Source of the DNA: Ischnura elegans
Taxonomy: Eukaryota > Arthropoda > Insecta > Odonata > Coenagrionidae
DNA length: 64,000 bases
Assembly: GCF_921293095.1 (NCBI RefSeq)
Contig: NC_060254.1
Coordinates: 5,456,001-5,520,000, forward strand
Direction of reading: 5' to 3'
Shown: positions 53,001 through 63,808 of the stretch, piece after piece
Layout of the letters: each line of letters opens with the position of its first letter
Numbering within the stretch: the first letter of the stretch is position 1
Made by a program: the position numbers and the translations under genes
The notes under the pieces: generated by a model
What the model was told of the DNA's origin: nothing
What the model saw: the letters and a program-made list of their open reading frames with translations, nothing else
Databases searched by the model: none

Positions 53001-53880
53001 CAATTTAGTTGGTGACTTCCTTAAAATACAATTGAATACATACTAGAAGCGCTGATAGGCGAGTGATTTTCCTATATTTTTCCAAGATAGAAATGAACTA
53101 TGTCTTAAGGTATAAACTCTAACTCATTTCACTGTATTTCAATCGGTTCCTTAGTTGGAAGAATACAATCACTGAAAATAGGATGTTTTGCTTTTTATGC
53201 GGACAAGAGGTAGGTGGTTTTTATTTACCCCCAGCAACCTGTTGCGATGGCAACGGACGAGGGATATGAATCCCAATTGTCGGACTCTCAATTGAGCGGA
53301 GCATCTTACGCAATATTCGCCCTGAATCGATCAATCAAGTTCAACGCATACATACCTACCATGGCAACACAAAGCGGCTGATCTGTCCTTATCCTCCTCT
53401 CAACGTTTGGAACTTAGAACACTTGAAATTTGTGCAGTTTCACGTCGAAGATTCGGCTGAAATTATTCTGAGCCGTGATTGGTTGATGCAGCTATGTTTT
53501 CCGTTCTTCTACCGCGTTGTTTTCTCGTCTAATGCTGAAATTTTCGCCAGCAACCCCGCCAGCATTTTCAGGTCAGGGGTGCATTTTGAAAAGCGATCGC
53601 AAATACCAGCACTTATATACAGGCTCAACAAACTCCTCTTCTGACCTGAAGACGAGGTTGCCGGCGAAAATGTCGTACGGAGACAAGAAACAATGCGGTG
53701 AAAGGTCGGAAAACATGATCGCAGGAGAGTTTATGCTACTCATTGTCAGCCTTAGCAGTCAACTACTTTCAAGAGCGCTCTTGCGTGAACTCTGTGGTGG
53801 TTTCGAGAACTAAATCCGTGAAAATGCTCGGCAGCATCATTGCATATCTTGATTATGGCCTATCACCATGCATCTGCCCA
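50073..53880. other. Probable intron of the GAS1-like gene, no features recognised
   Basis: AT-rich with only short frames lacking domains. ATGACCCTGGCCACAACCCC at 50342-50361 and GGGGTTGTGGCAAGGGTCAC at 50414-50433 are an inverted pair 50 bp apart, possibly a small MITE. No cysteine-rich second exon was found in either 3' direction. Confidence 0.45.
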
Positions 53881-53884
53881 TCTA

Positions 53885-53980
53885 CGTCCGCTTGCTAACC
53901 CACTTGCTGCCTCGATGGGCACGTGGCAAGGGGTGTTAGGACACCGGCAGTCGAAAGAAGTAAAAGGATAAAGGTAAAAT
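53885..53980 (-). mobile_element. CR1-like LINE 3' end (subfamily B)
   Basis: CTGCCTCGATGGGCACGTGG then CAAGGGGTGTTAGGACACCG is the reverse complement of the subfamily B terminus (GCCACCCGCC..., AACACCCC). The body is not recognisable beyond about 53980. Confidence 0.6.
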
Positions 53981-54256
53981 ATAATCTGGAGTTACGATAA
54001 CTTTAAACGAATGGTGAGGTTACTCTTGAGTTGGAAATGTAGAGCGGCCGATCGAAGCCCAGGATGGGATACACAGAGCAGATGATGACGAACAGAATGA
54101 TTGCCATAGCACCGAAAGACTGTGTGAATTGGGTGAAGGGCTGCATCGAAGCAATCTTAGAAGTGATGACGATGATGAAAGTCAAAATGAAATTCATGGC
54201 TCATAAATGCATGAGAGAAGCACGTTGCTCTCTTTCTAAACCTGCTGCTTCTAAAC

Positions 54257-54372
54257 TTCCTTGGAGACTTGATGGTTTGAGGCGTAACTTTGTGAAAGCG
54301 ATTCATTATTAAAATTAAAAAGAAGAACACAAGGCACAAAGTTCTTCTTTTTAATTTTAATTCCTTGGAGAC
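54257..54372. repeat. 21 bp perfect hairpin bracketed by 12 bp direct repeats
   Basis: Arms 54308-54328 and 54341-54361 (ATTAAAATTAAAAAGAAGAA plus C, and complement) are perfect around a 12 nt spacer. TTCCTTGGAGAC occurs at 54257-54268 and at 54361-54372. The right direct repeat touches the hairpin; the left is 40 bp from it. It could be a small insertion with a target duplication or a fold-back duplication. Confidence 0.6.
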
Positions 54373-56844
54373 GACGTAAACGCTATAAGCTCGCCCCACG
54401 CTCCTCTTCAGGTATCTACTCCGGACATCACCTCCATTTTCCAGATAGCTTGATTAGGAATCTTTTGGTGGTCGCATTTTATTTGTTTGCCTCCTGCACT
54501 CCGATGGCGAGTGCATTTCAATCCGTGTCCATTTTGTCTTCGTTGATTGCTTTATTGAATGCACTGTATCGGATTACTGGTCAATTCTCTGAGTTCTAAC
54601 CTCTGGCAAGCAGTTTTATTCCATTTCAGTTGTTCAATACACAATACCGGAAGGGATTGAACTGTGAATTGAAGACAGAAAAAGAATGTTTTTAAAAAAT
54701 TACAGAGAACTATTTATCACCCGTAATTGTAGGATAATCCTCCCCCAAACCAAGTGTCGTTTACGACACGATGTTAGGGTTTGTTATTATGCACTTGCAC
54801 TTTTCGTTTGCAAAATGGACTTATCGAGCATAATACGTTACATAAATCCCTGAATGGGATCATATGGCACAACTTGTGTATGGGTGGAAAAGACTAATAA
54901 CAGCTAAATTTTAAGATAAGGCTGTTTTGAGAAAATCTGATTAAATATATTTTACAAGAATAAGATCCTGAAAGGAATGACATCGAAGCACTAAGACTAG
55001 CAACTTCATGATTAGTAAGAAAACTGATGTCGAAACGGAGGAAAAACTACCCCGACTAATGAATGGCTTCAGATAACTGTAATCGTTTAAGAAAGTGCTA
55101 ATTGAAGAATGTATTCATGGACTAATGTGAACGCTTAGCGACCTAACTGAAGTTACTAATATTCACGAATGTCACGTTTGAAATTAATAGTTATAACAGC
55201 ACTTTATCCATTAAAAATCTGTGCGTATTCTTTATTTATTTTATATAATGTTACGGTTGCGGTGGAATTATCTTAAGCGGAGGCACAGATTCTGCTTCTC
55301 TTGACCAGCCTTTTCTTTCTTACTTTCCGAACGCATTCCATTTTGGGCTGCCTTAATTTCTCTAACCCGCGCGACAAACGCGAGAGAAGTTCATGCATTA
55401 CGCCATCTATTGAGCAAAGTTAAAACCTCAGAACCATATGCAAATTTAGTGAGTTAATTAGAGTAAAATGCTCATTAAACAAATTTCTGATTATTGCACA
55501 TTTTATTGTGCTCAAAAAGCAAGCGTTCAAAATTTCAATCCGATACAACTAAGGGTCAAATATAAAACACTAGATTCCTTGGATGGAACAGGGAAAACAG
55601 AAGAAGCAAGTTAATGGAAAGCGGGCAAAAGAAAGCCTGAAGTAACTTTACTTCCAAATGTGAAACTTTTTTTCGTGATTTTTCAGATTGTGTTTTGATT
55701 TTTCTTCGTGTTTTCCTCAGCATGTTACTTTCAAACCGATGAATTGAGTCAAATGCGTGATTTTCGAGGTAATGTGTTCGTATCAATGACTCCAAGCTAT
55801 TATACCGGGGACATACCGATTATGACGACCCCAAGACTTCCATTTTTCCCACATTTCTACAAAATTGCTCTTTGATTGATAATTACTCTTTTAGCGAAAC
55901 AGTTGATTAATTGAAGCGGTAAATATTTATAGCTAAGATCTGTGTCTCACTGGTACTAAGTTTGGTTGCAATTAAGTGATAAGTTTTCGAGTAATGGTTT
56001 ACCAAAGATAATGATTCGCTCGAACAACGTCGGAATCAGAAATATTCTCTTAAAATGTTAGTATAAAAACTATTCAAATGCGTTTCAACAGTAAAGATAT
56101 TGATTTAAAAAATCAATTAATTAAACCAGGAAAATAATAATGAAGTTAGTTTTTCTGTGGTTGTTCGTGCTATTTTCTAATTACTTTTCAAACTCGAGTG
56201 TACATAATTTCAGCGCCAATGGTCGGCCCATCGCTTCATACAGTGGGTATTGCAGCAAATGAGAGTTCGAAGGGTTCCGTCAACTTTTTCACAGTTCAAG
56301 AGTCAAAGAAGGATTTGTTTTCACGCAATCCGCATTGAAATGGGTTTACAAAAGTCATCACTCGCGGCGCTAAAGTTTACAGTGATCCGTATTTCAAGGA
56401 AAAATAAGCTGTACCTAAGTTGGGCTTCTGAGCGAAATCTTTTATTTGTGGTGATGCACTCTATCATATTTTATAACTTTTCATTGCTATTCCTCGAGAG
56501 ATTAAAGTATTCACATGAAATATCGAGAAGAATCGGATCGCAATCACCTCATCGCCACCCAGTGAATATATTTGAAAACAGATTAAAATGCGCCATCAGC
56601 GGCAGGAAGATGAACCAAGGCTCGACGGCCTCCTCTAAGATTGTAGTCCATATCTCAGTGATGCCTGGCGCCGAGGGATGACAAGTAAATTACGCCGTCC
56701 GCACCAATTGCCCCTTAATAAACGCCTCCGTCAACCCATGCTTCACATCGTTGACGTGGCAACCAATTGAGACAATCGTCGGAGCAAACAATTTCGTTGG
56801 CGACGGCATTCTTTTCATTAGGCGACGCTTCTGCAATCTCAAGA
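54373..56844. other. Intronic or intergenic AT-rich DNA, no feature recognised
   Basis: The longest frame (56250-56681 +, 143 codons) is Ser/Arg-rich with a hydrophobic middle stretch and matches no family. No splice acceptor plus cysteine pattern suitable for the GAS1-like second exon is seen. Confidence 0.35.
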
Positions 56845-57385
56845 TAGATCTTCGACCTTTATTTATTTTGGATGCTGGGATCGGTATATGGAAGAGAATT
56901 GCGTTAGCAAAAGAGGCATTCATGAATAAGATAGCGCTGATGAGAGTATTGCCATGCAAGAGTTTAAAGAAAAGGCTATTGAAGAGTTTGATCTGAAGTT
57001 TAGCGCTTTACGGTGCAGAAATATGGACACTAAGGAAGGAGGACGAGAGAATATTAGACATTCGAGAGGTGGGCTTAGAGAAGAACGGAGGAGGTGAAGG
57101 GGACGGAGAAGAGGAGGAACAACGAAGCGCTGGACATGATGGGTGAGGAGAGGCAGCTTTTAGGTGAGGAGACTGAAGGTATGGTTGGGGGGAGAACTTA
57201 GCGGGGAGGGGATGTTGAAAACAGGGTTAGAGGGTAGAATATTGGGCAAACGAGGGAGAGGAAGGGGGAGGATAGGATTTATAGATGTAGAACGAAAGGG
57301 AGAAGGCCTCATTATAAATGGAGGTGGGAAGTCCAAGATTGGGTCTGAGACAGCCGGAGTGATTCTCAAGTGCTCCTTATAAAAC
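56845..57385 (+). mobile_element. RTE-like LINE reverse transcriptase C-terminus
   Basis: Read with frameshifts: GIWKRIALAKEAFMNKIALM, then SLKKRLLKSLI (56940-56995), SALRCRNMDTKEGGRE-like (decayed YGAETWTLRKEDER), then NNEALDMMGEERQLLG-like at 57120-57160, RRLKVWLGGELSGEGMLKT at 57167-57220, LEGRILGKRGRGRGRIGFID at 57225-57285. This is the order of the closing half of the RTE-like ORF. It differs in wording from the 20.5 kb copy, so it is another lineage. It is a pseudogene. Confidence 0.7.
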
Positions 57386-57434
57386 TATATTAACCGGTAG
57401 AATTTACATTTGATAATTTAAATTTAACTTTCCT

Positions 57435-57995
57435 AATGCACGAGGTGTGTTCAGAAAATAACGGAAACTAAATTTTGAAATTTCTCGCGAGTTTGGGGAA
57501 TCGGATTGTCAATTATTTTTCGTTATGTTTTTCCCCTGAGGTATGTTAACCTTATCAGCTGCATTCATAGTTTACTTCGTCTGTGGCTGCAGCTTTTAGG
57601 TTTGACGTGTTTACATGAGCTAGACGATTTTCAGCTCACACTTCCAAGTGAATGATCATTGCTTGCTCGTGAATTTTCGGCCAAAAGCAATGCTAAGCTT
57701 TCCCTGCTTCCGTATTCGTCGGACTCCGCGCGACTTTGTTCCCACTTCCAAAAATAAAGAGAATCTCAAAAAGGTCGTGTTTTACGAGCATGGATGACAT
57801 TAAAATAAATCGCTGACAGAGCTACAGGCTGAGCCAAAGATCAAGTTTGAGAAGAGGTTCAAGGATCGGAAGAAGCGCTGGCACAAATGTCTACTGGGGA
57901 CTTTTTTGAAGGCGACAACATTAATGTAGACAAATAATGAATTAATGTTTTATTTAAAAAAGTAAATTCCTGTTTTTTATACGCGTCCGGTCATT
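57435..57995 (+). mobile_element. mariner element, internally deleted
   Basis: It starts with a mariner-like terminal repeat (CGAGGTGTGTTCAGAAAATA then ACGGAAACT, from 57440). The transposase N-terminus and most of the catalytic domain are missing. The C-terminal part is present in three frames: LLPYSSDSARL (decayed LPHPPYSPDLAPCD, the final catalytic D region), TSMDDIKI, then TELQAEPKIKFEKRFKDRKK and RWHKCLLGTF. It ends near ATTCCTGTTTTTTATACGCG, a worn right terminal repeat. It is a dead deletion derivative of about 560 bp. Confidence 0.75.
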
Positions 57996-58424
57996 TAAGG
58001 ACGTTAATCAGTGGGGAAAGATGTGGCGATGATTAAAATAACTTCGTTTTCAATCCAATAATTTTTAACTTCTGAACCGACCAAAGGTATCATCAAAATT
58101 GAGGTGCCATTCTGCTGTGTTAGAAATCCGGCTTCGTTTAGAAATAACAAGGGAGGATTCTAAATTTAAGATATTGTCGTTACGGATGAAACACTGCCTG
58201 GGTTTATACGCTTGCTTGCTAAAAGTGTGTGTCGCTTACATAAAGATGTCAACGTAAGCTCTTTCGATTGGACTTCAACGATTGGCGAGAGCAAAAAAAT
58301 AGGCTTTCGTTGACATTTTCACACATTGACGATTAGAGTTTTTACACTGGCTCTTCGGGTGAAACGGATGAAGTATAGGAAACATGAAGATTCATGCTAT
58401 AGTGTATCAATCTACATGTACCTA
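57996..58424. other. Intergenic DNA, nothing recognised
   Basis: No repeats or frames of note are seen in this AT-rich stretch between the mariner remnant and a CR1-like copy. Confidence 0.35.
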
Positions 58425-59420
58425 CAATATACTCCGCTAGCCGCCTCCATCGGCGTGTGGCGAGGGCTGTTCAGACAAAAGCCGTTATCAAAACAGAATG
58501 TGAACCTCGGAAATATTTCATTGAATGACTCCCTCCCACCTCTCCTTATACTGAGAGTTCCACTTCTTGCATTTATTTTAATTCCTTTATTCTTGGGCGG
58601 AAAAACGAACTCCCGTAGCGATCCGTTCGATAAGGTATTTGTTTTATTTTACCGCTTCTGTCGGACTTATAAATATAGTCATGATTTAATATTATTTTCT
58701 CGGAGTCACCTATCGATATTATCTATTCTTAATTCTTAGAATGATCTAAGACTGGCACTTAGCCTCCGAAACTGAAGTGACTCTCAGGCTTGTACGTTGA
58801 ACACCTCTGTAACGTTCATTGTAGCAGTTTTTTACGTTTTGTCAGCTTTAATTTGTATTTTTTTCTTCGAGGATTTAGTCATCCTGCGCTGGATGCCATA
58901 TGCTTTCAGCGTATTCAAGGTGTCGAGTGCAAAATAGCACTTCTCTCTCTCTCTCCCACTATTCCATCCGAATAAAAAATGCCTTCCCACGACGCGCCTC
59001 CTGAAGAATTCTTCAAGGCCCTGCCGCTAAGATTCCTTCCCCTTAAGGCGAGTGATTGTTGTGAAGCTCACCCTCGGCGCAGTAAACCGAATCAGTGATT
59101 CGAATTAATTTCCCATTCCTTGCTTTTAGAAGTGCGAATCATAGCCACGGAAGTGATTCATGCAATTCTCATTTCTCCTTTTCTCTATCGACGTGAAATA
59201 CTATCGATTGACGTGTTCGTCTTCTGCCCATCGCACACTATACTCTTTTGCTGCTCTTGCAGCCCAAACATTTTGTCCACAATTTCCACGCCACGGTTGA
59301 GTTTAATATTTATCTCTCACTGCCCTTACTTCGCGAGCGTAGCACGCGGTTCGCCCTTCGGCTTTAATCCTCATGCCTCCAAAATTTCTAGTGTGACAGG
59401 AACTCATGTATTTCGCAAAT
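58425..59420 (-). mobile_element. CR1-like LINE, minus strand (subfamily B), about 1 kb
   Basis: The 3' terminus is at the left: AGCCGCCTCCATCGGCGTGT then GGCGAGGGCTGTTCAGACAA (58439-58478). Further along the minus strand, at about 58955-58860, it reads EVLFCTRHLEYAESIWHPAQ (decayed RPHLEYAASVWDP). At 58740-58790 there is a broken 'SLR..SVSEAK' block. The DNA aligns with 15320-15660 in the same order. It is pseudogenic throughout. Confidence 0.6.
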
Positions 59421-59479
59421 GACATGCAAAAATACTTGACTACTTGAATTCATATTCCCGAAACCATTGAAATAAACAA

Positions 59480-60196
59480 GCATTATCATCATTTTACCGA
59501 TTTTATAGTTGAATGCTCGACAATAAGGCTTTTTGCGGATGACTGCATTATTTATCGGAAAATAGAAAATCAAATTGATCAGGAAACTCTTCAGGATGAC
59601 TCAAAAAAATTAGTGAATTGCATATCGAGAAACGGGATGGAAATAAATGCAAATGTGTTAACTTCAATAGCAGAAGAAAATGCGGAAATAGAAATTATGA
59701 ATTTTCGGGTAGTTTAATTCCAAAATCTAACAGCTTTAAATATTTAGGTGTCCATTTATCTAATAATTTAGAATGGGGTTTAAACATCGAACACACAATC
59801 AAAAAATCTTTTAAAGTATTGCACTGGGTGATGAAAAACCTCAGAGGAAGCACCAGGGCCACCAAAGAAGTGGCCTATACATCCCTAGTACGACCAACTT
59901 TAGAGTACGCATCTCTTGTCTGGGACCCATATTTTAAAGAGGATGTGAAGGAATTGGAGAAGGTGCAGAGAAAAGCTGCTAGGTATGTGTTGGGAAAGCA
60001 TAAGAAAACGGAAAGTGTTTCAGAAATGCTCAGAGTTCTAAGGTGGGAGAGCTTACAAGAGAGGAGGAAAAGAAGCAGGATATGTGGCATGTTTAGAATA
60101 TTGAGTGGGAAAAAAGCATGGAAAGAATTTGGGAAGGACATTTCAAAACCCAGCTTTGCTGGAAAAAATTATCACCAGTTCAAGATAACTTCATGA
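59480..60196 (+). mobile_element. CR1-group LINE reverse transcriptase with FADD box, frameshifted
   Basis: A first frame has the catalytic FADD at 59532-59543 (RLFADDCIIYRKI), then LQDDSKKLVNCISRNGME. It shifts near 59650 into the 192-codon frame 59618-60196. That frame reads NSFKYLGVHLSNNLEWGLNI, LVRPTLEYASLVWDPYFKED, VQRKAARYVLGKH and LRWESLQERRKRSRICGM, then stops. Only this copy retains the palm motif. No tail is seen after 60196, and the 5' side is truncated near 59480. It is related to but distinct from subfamilies A and B. Confidence 0.75.
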
Positions 60197-60260
60197 TGCA
60201 TCTGCCGAATAATTCCTATTCATGTTTGATCTGAGGTTCCCGAGGCGTTTCTTCGGTAAG

Positions 60261-60384
60261 AGTCTCTGCTTTTGGGCGTTCCTCCGCGTTTACTTGTCGA
60301 TAGGTGACGACACCTATCGATTTGTCGATAGGTGTCGTCATCTAAAGACAACACAACGCGGAGGAACGCCCAAAAGCAGAGACT
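60261..60384. repeat. Near-perfect 124 bp hairpin
   Basis: 60261-60290 pairs perfectly with 60355-60384 (30 bp, outer word AGTCTCTGCTTTTGGGCGTT). 60305-60320 pairs perfectly with 60325-60340 (16 bp, TGACGACACCTATCGA) around a 4 nt TTTG loop. A 14 nt partly matched bulge lies between. It is GC-richer than its flanks and has a length suited to a small-RNA precursor or a transposon fold-back. It lies 65 bp after the end of the LINE frame at 60196. Confidence 0.9.
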
Positions 60385-61639
60385 GCTAATTGCTATTCAT
60401 GATTCGCACTCCTTAACATTGTGCTTATCGAGAATCAAATTACTTAGAAAATTATGCCAAAAATGTGTACAATGCACGCGGTACACTTGAGGAATAGTTC
60501 AAAACAGGGCAATTGCCGAAAATTTCTTCTCTGAGTCGGGAATTTAAGCCACGTAACTGGATCACAGCCTGAATGAAATACAGGAGGGTAATGGATGGTG
60601 GTGTCGGTGTTTCCGTTATGCCTCGCTCTTTCCAGAGGAAAAGTCTCAATGGCTCCCAATCCATTTCTTTCCCTCGTGTCTTGTCCTTCCGAGAACGTGT
60701 CTCGTGTTTCGCGTGGCGCCGCGGACATAAATAATGAATAAGGGTCGCGCAGCAGCGAGGGTGGGGGAGGGAGACAATCGGATGCGAGGGGGCGTGGCGG
60801 GGACGAGGCCGGAAACAGATGAAGAGCGCTCAATCTCCCTCGTTCGTACGCTCAATCGCGAGGTCGATCTGAAGTCTCCGTCGTCCTCGCGACGAAAAAA
60901 ACAAGCAACAAGTTACACCTGGGAATTTCCACAGGTTTGTGCCGAAGTCGCGTCGGATCGACGCTGGATTGAACGAAGGCAGTGGAGTCGATCGTAGGCC
61001 ATTGAATTTGAGGATTTAAGTATTTGAAAACGACAGCAAAAACATATTTGAGACGTAAAATCTGCTTGTCAAAATCGTTATCCCGATAAATTTCATTTAA
61101 AGTCAGCAATAATATTTTAAAAGTCGTATTTCGTGAAGGTTAAGCTGAAACGGACGATCGCGATCTTCTTATCATAGTGACGTCACTGAATCTAGCCGAT
61201 AATTGCTGATAGCTGGTAATTCAACTTTTGTCTACATTCGTTTGGTGCGTCAATTACAGTATTTAGGGCGTCACTTTGAAAGAGCCATCGTGGAAGCGTG
61301 TGTCTCCATCTTACTCTAATCATCTTCTACTTTTTCACCACGTAGTGGCCAGCGAGTCAATGGAGGGTCGTGGGCGTCATAGACTCGCTCCCCATCGCCA
61401 TAGCAACGTCGCGTCCAATCAAACCCGTCGACTTCAACTCGCGCCTCGCTCTGCTTCCATTGTTGTGATCGTCATACTTCCGCTAACCGACGAATTGAAC
61501 CCAATGCTTTGCTTTTAGAACGTTTGGAAAACTCTCCAGAGCGGAAAATATTTCTCACGAACTCGTGAATGTGGTGGTGGCCACTCAACGCCATACTTAA
61601 CGACGTTTTGGTGAAATAAATGAGCAGCAGATATTATTA
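60385..61639. other. Intergenic or intronic DNA with a CpG-rich patch, unassigned frames
   Basis: The patch 60640-60980 is open on both strands (60734-60997 + and 60444-60855 -), Arg/Glu-rich on the plus side, and matches no family I know. TTCTCTGAGTCGGGAATTTA at 60528-60547 faintly recalls the SINE B-box region (complement TAAATTCCCGACTCAGAGAA), but too weakly to call. Confidence 0.3.
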
Positions 61640-61700
61640 TATGTGCATTTACTCCGCTTCCTCAATGGGCGTGTTCGGACGCAAGACGCTCACAAAGAAA
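61640..61700 (-). mobile_element. CR1-like LINE 3' end remnant (subfamily B)
   Basis: ACTCCGCTTCCTCAATGGGC then GTGTTCGGACGCAAG resembles the subfamily B terminus as seen at 58435-58475 (ACTCCGCTAGCCGCCTCCATCGG..., GTTCAGACAAAAG). About 60 bp. Confidence 0.45.
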
Positions 61701-62094
61701 TTAAAATCGTAAACGCTAAAGGGATTGTATTCCACGGAGCATTTTCAAAAGTCATGTATTATTTGGGGTAAAATACTCTATAGCTATCCGTTTGGCAAAT
61801 GTCTCTCTTATTTCATCGTTTCCGCCTGACCTTGTAATATGGCAGGGTGATGTTCTCCAAACCACTCTGAAGGATATCTGTTCCTAATTGATGCAGCAAT
61901 CTAAAGATACAACGGAGCCAATTACATTTACAAATACATTTCCTGCGTAGGTCGTCCAACTAAACATATCACCATGCGTAAGCCGTGGATGGTTTGAACG
62001 TATAGGTGGACATATGATATCCAATACGGGTACTACGATTACTTCGAGAGGAACACAAACAAGTAGTATTAGTTGCAGAATTCTGAAGAAGCCA
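61701..62094. other. Nothing recognised
   Basis: AT-rich. The minus-strand 78-codon frame 61884-62120 has a hydrophobic stretch (ILLVCVPLEVIVVPVLDII) but no family match. Confidence 0.35.
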
Positions 62095-62410
62095 GGATTC
62101 GTCTGACATATTGTGGGCATATTTGAATCGGATGAAAAGTAAAAGAGAGGTTCTTTATCGCACTCGTCTGGCCTTGTGTCGAATACGCGGCAAGCATAGC
62201 CTGTGTGCCGCTAGAAACTTGGAGGCTATATGCAAGTCTTAGATTCATTGAGCAATTAAAGAACAGATTTAATACGAGCAACACGTTGGACAACGTCTTC
62301 GAACCTCTGTGTGTTTCCATATCCCACTAAAACGATTTAATTAGAGAGATATTTTGCCGAACGGATAGGTACTTGAATTCTCTATTCCCCGGAGCAAATG
62401 AAAGGGTTTT
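62095..62410 (+). mobile_element. CR1-like LINE RT remnant (subfamily B)
   Basis: KRMKSKREVLYRTRLACVEY near 62130-62180 with a shift, AASIACVPLETWRLYASL, then LRFIEQLKNRFNTSNTLDNV and FEPLCVSISH. LIREIFCRTDRYLNSLFPGA follows at 62333-62395. The opening matches the piece at 480-560 (KREVVYRTRPA), and the ending matches IFCRTDTYGNSFSPRTIK at 16.8 kb. It is badly broken. No tail is seen. Confidence 0.6.
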
Positions 62411-62533
62411 AACAAATACAGGGGAGGAGGGAAGCAGTTGTCCGACCACTTTACTATTCTTTATTAGGGTCGGTGGATTACGGCGATGCTCAGTGCAATT
62501 TGCTGAACATTTTGGATGAATAACTTCATATTT

Positions 62534-62666
62534 GTTTTTCTGCAGAATTTTTATTGAACCACGAAAATTGTTTCCACGGTTTACGTCTTCTTCCGATGAT
62601 AACCAGAAAATGACGTCAGCTGTCGAAAACATGGAAGTGTTTTAATAAAAAATTCTGCAGAAAAAC
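62534..62666. repeat. Inverted-repeat element, 133 bp, about 24 bp arms
   Basis: GTTTTTCTGCAGAATTTTTA at 62534 pairs with TAAAAAATTCTGCAGAAAAA at 62645-62664 (one extra T). The middle, with CCGATGATAACCAGAAAATG, is reminiscent of LINE 3' UTR 'GATGA..A..CCAG' sequence. It could be a solo MITE or a rearranged LINE end. Confidence 0.55.
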
Positions 62667-62869
62667 TGACAAATTTTTAGTTAATCATCCTCAATAATTC
62701 TTCAAAAGGCTGTTACCCTGACATTCGCGGCCTCTAGAGGCAGTTTGTGGGCTGTTACTATGTACATCTATGACACATTCTCGGGCGTAGTCCTCGATCA
62801 TATCACGGCAATGACTCTGTACGAAGTATAAAATGACAACCCCCTGCCTTTGGCCCTCTGCTGCAGAAA

Positions 62870-63190
62870 TAGCCAAAATTATCTATGAAAACCAAAATTA
62901 CTCTTTACAAAACCATGCTGAAACCACTTCTGACATACCCTTCTCCGGTCTTGCTGATGGCTTCGAAGACACACCTCACAAAAATCCAGAAAACTGAAAA
63001 CGTCCTCCTAAGGAAAATATTTGGCGCTCCATGGCTTATCAGAATTAAGGACTTACGCAAGGACCTTCACATAACGCCTATCCTCCACTTTTAAAAGAAA
63101 ATCTAACACAATACAAGAAATCCCTCAGCCGCACCGAAAATGAAAAAAATAGCCAACCTCTGGAACTATACGCCAAATTCAACTTTTAAA
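62870..63190 (+). mobile_element. Jockey-like LINE RT C-terminal fragment
   Basis: The frame from about 62879 reads MKTKITLYKTMLKPLLTYPS, then PVLLMASKTHLTKIQKTENV, then LLRKIFGAPWLIRIKDLRKD. A shift follows at 63094, with broken ending words (SLSRTENEKNSQPLELYAKF-like). These are the same C-terminal Jockey blocks as at 735-1042 (LTY..P, QK..N..LR...GAPW..R...L..DL.I). It is 5'-truncated. Confidence 0.7.
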
Positions 63191-63808
63191 CACCGAACTC
63201 CTAACTCTGCATTCCTCCCAAATCATACCCCCTCCCCCTAAAAAATCACACCACCAGAAATACTAAAATGACGTAACGAAACAACACACCAGAAACGAAT
63301 TTTCCTGAAACACACTGGAGACAGCCAGTAGGCTGGGACTAGTGAACAAAAGAAAACCAGAAATTCCGGCGAGGCGAGGTGAACTCTCCTCTCTCTCCCA
63401 GAAATTCAACTCCGGGGAATATCGCGGGTGGAAGTGTATTCCGATGCGAATGAGAAATATAAATATACTTTGTAGAGACGATATAGACGACTGCTTTTTC
63501 ACGAGAGGGCAGCAGGTGAGCCAAGGGTCTCGTTGCGCTGAGAGCGTTTCGCTTTTTTAAGTGCGGAGTGAGAACATTGTTTTTGTGGAAGACATTCGAC
63601 CGGAGCGCGAAGAGATGGTACTGTCGATGTTATCGCATTTTAAAAAGAGCCACAAAACATGGAGGAAACTTTTCTCGGAATGGTGACTTTCGGGAAATGT
63701 ATTCAACGGACCACCTACGGATGCAGTCGGGAAGCGAAGATCTCTCTCTCTGTAGCGCTCAACTTTTTATTTTTCCCGCGGTCTGTATTTTCGTCTCCAT
63801 TTGATTAA
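63191..63808. other. Nothing recognised
   Basis: Mixed-composition DNA with short frames (63342-63560 +, 63568-63804 +, 63263-63502 -). None shows a domain. A CT-run lies at 63388-63397. Confidence 0.35.

Noticed and set aside
56250..56681. 143-codon plus frame as an exon
   Set aside because: No family resemblance, no cysteine pattern matching the GAS1-like gene and no clear acceptor; length alone is not sufficient.
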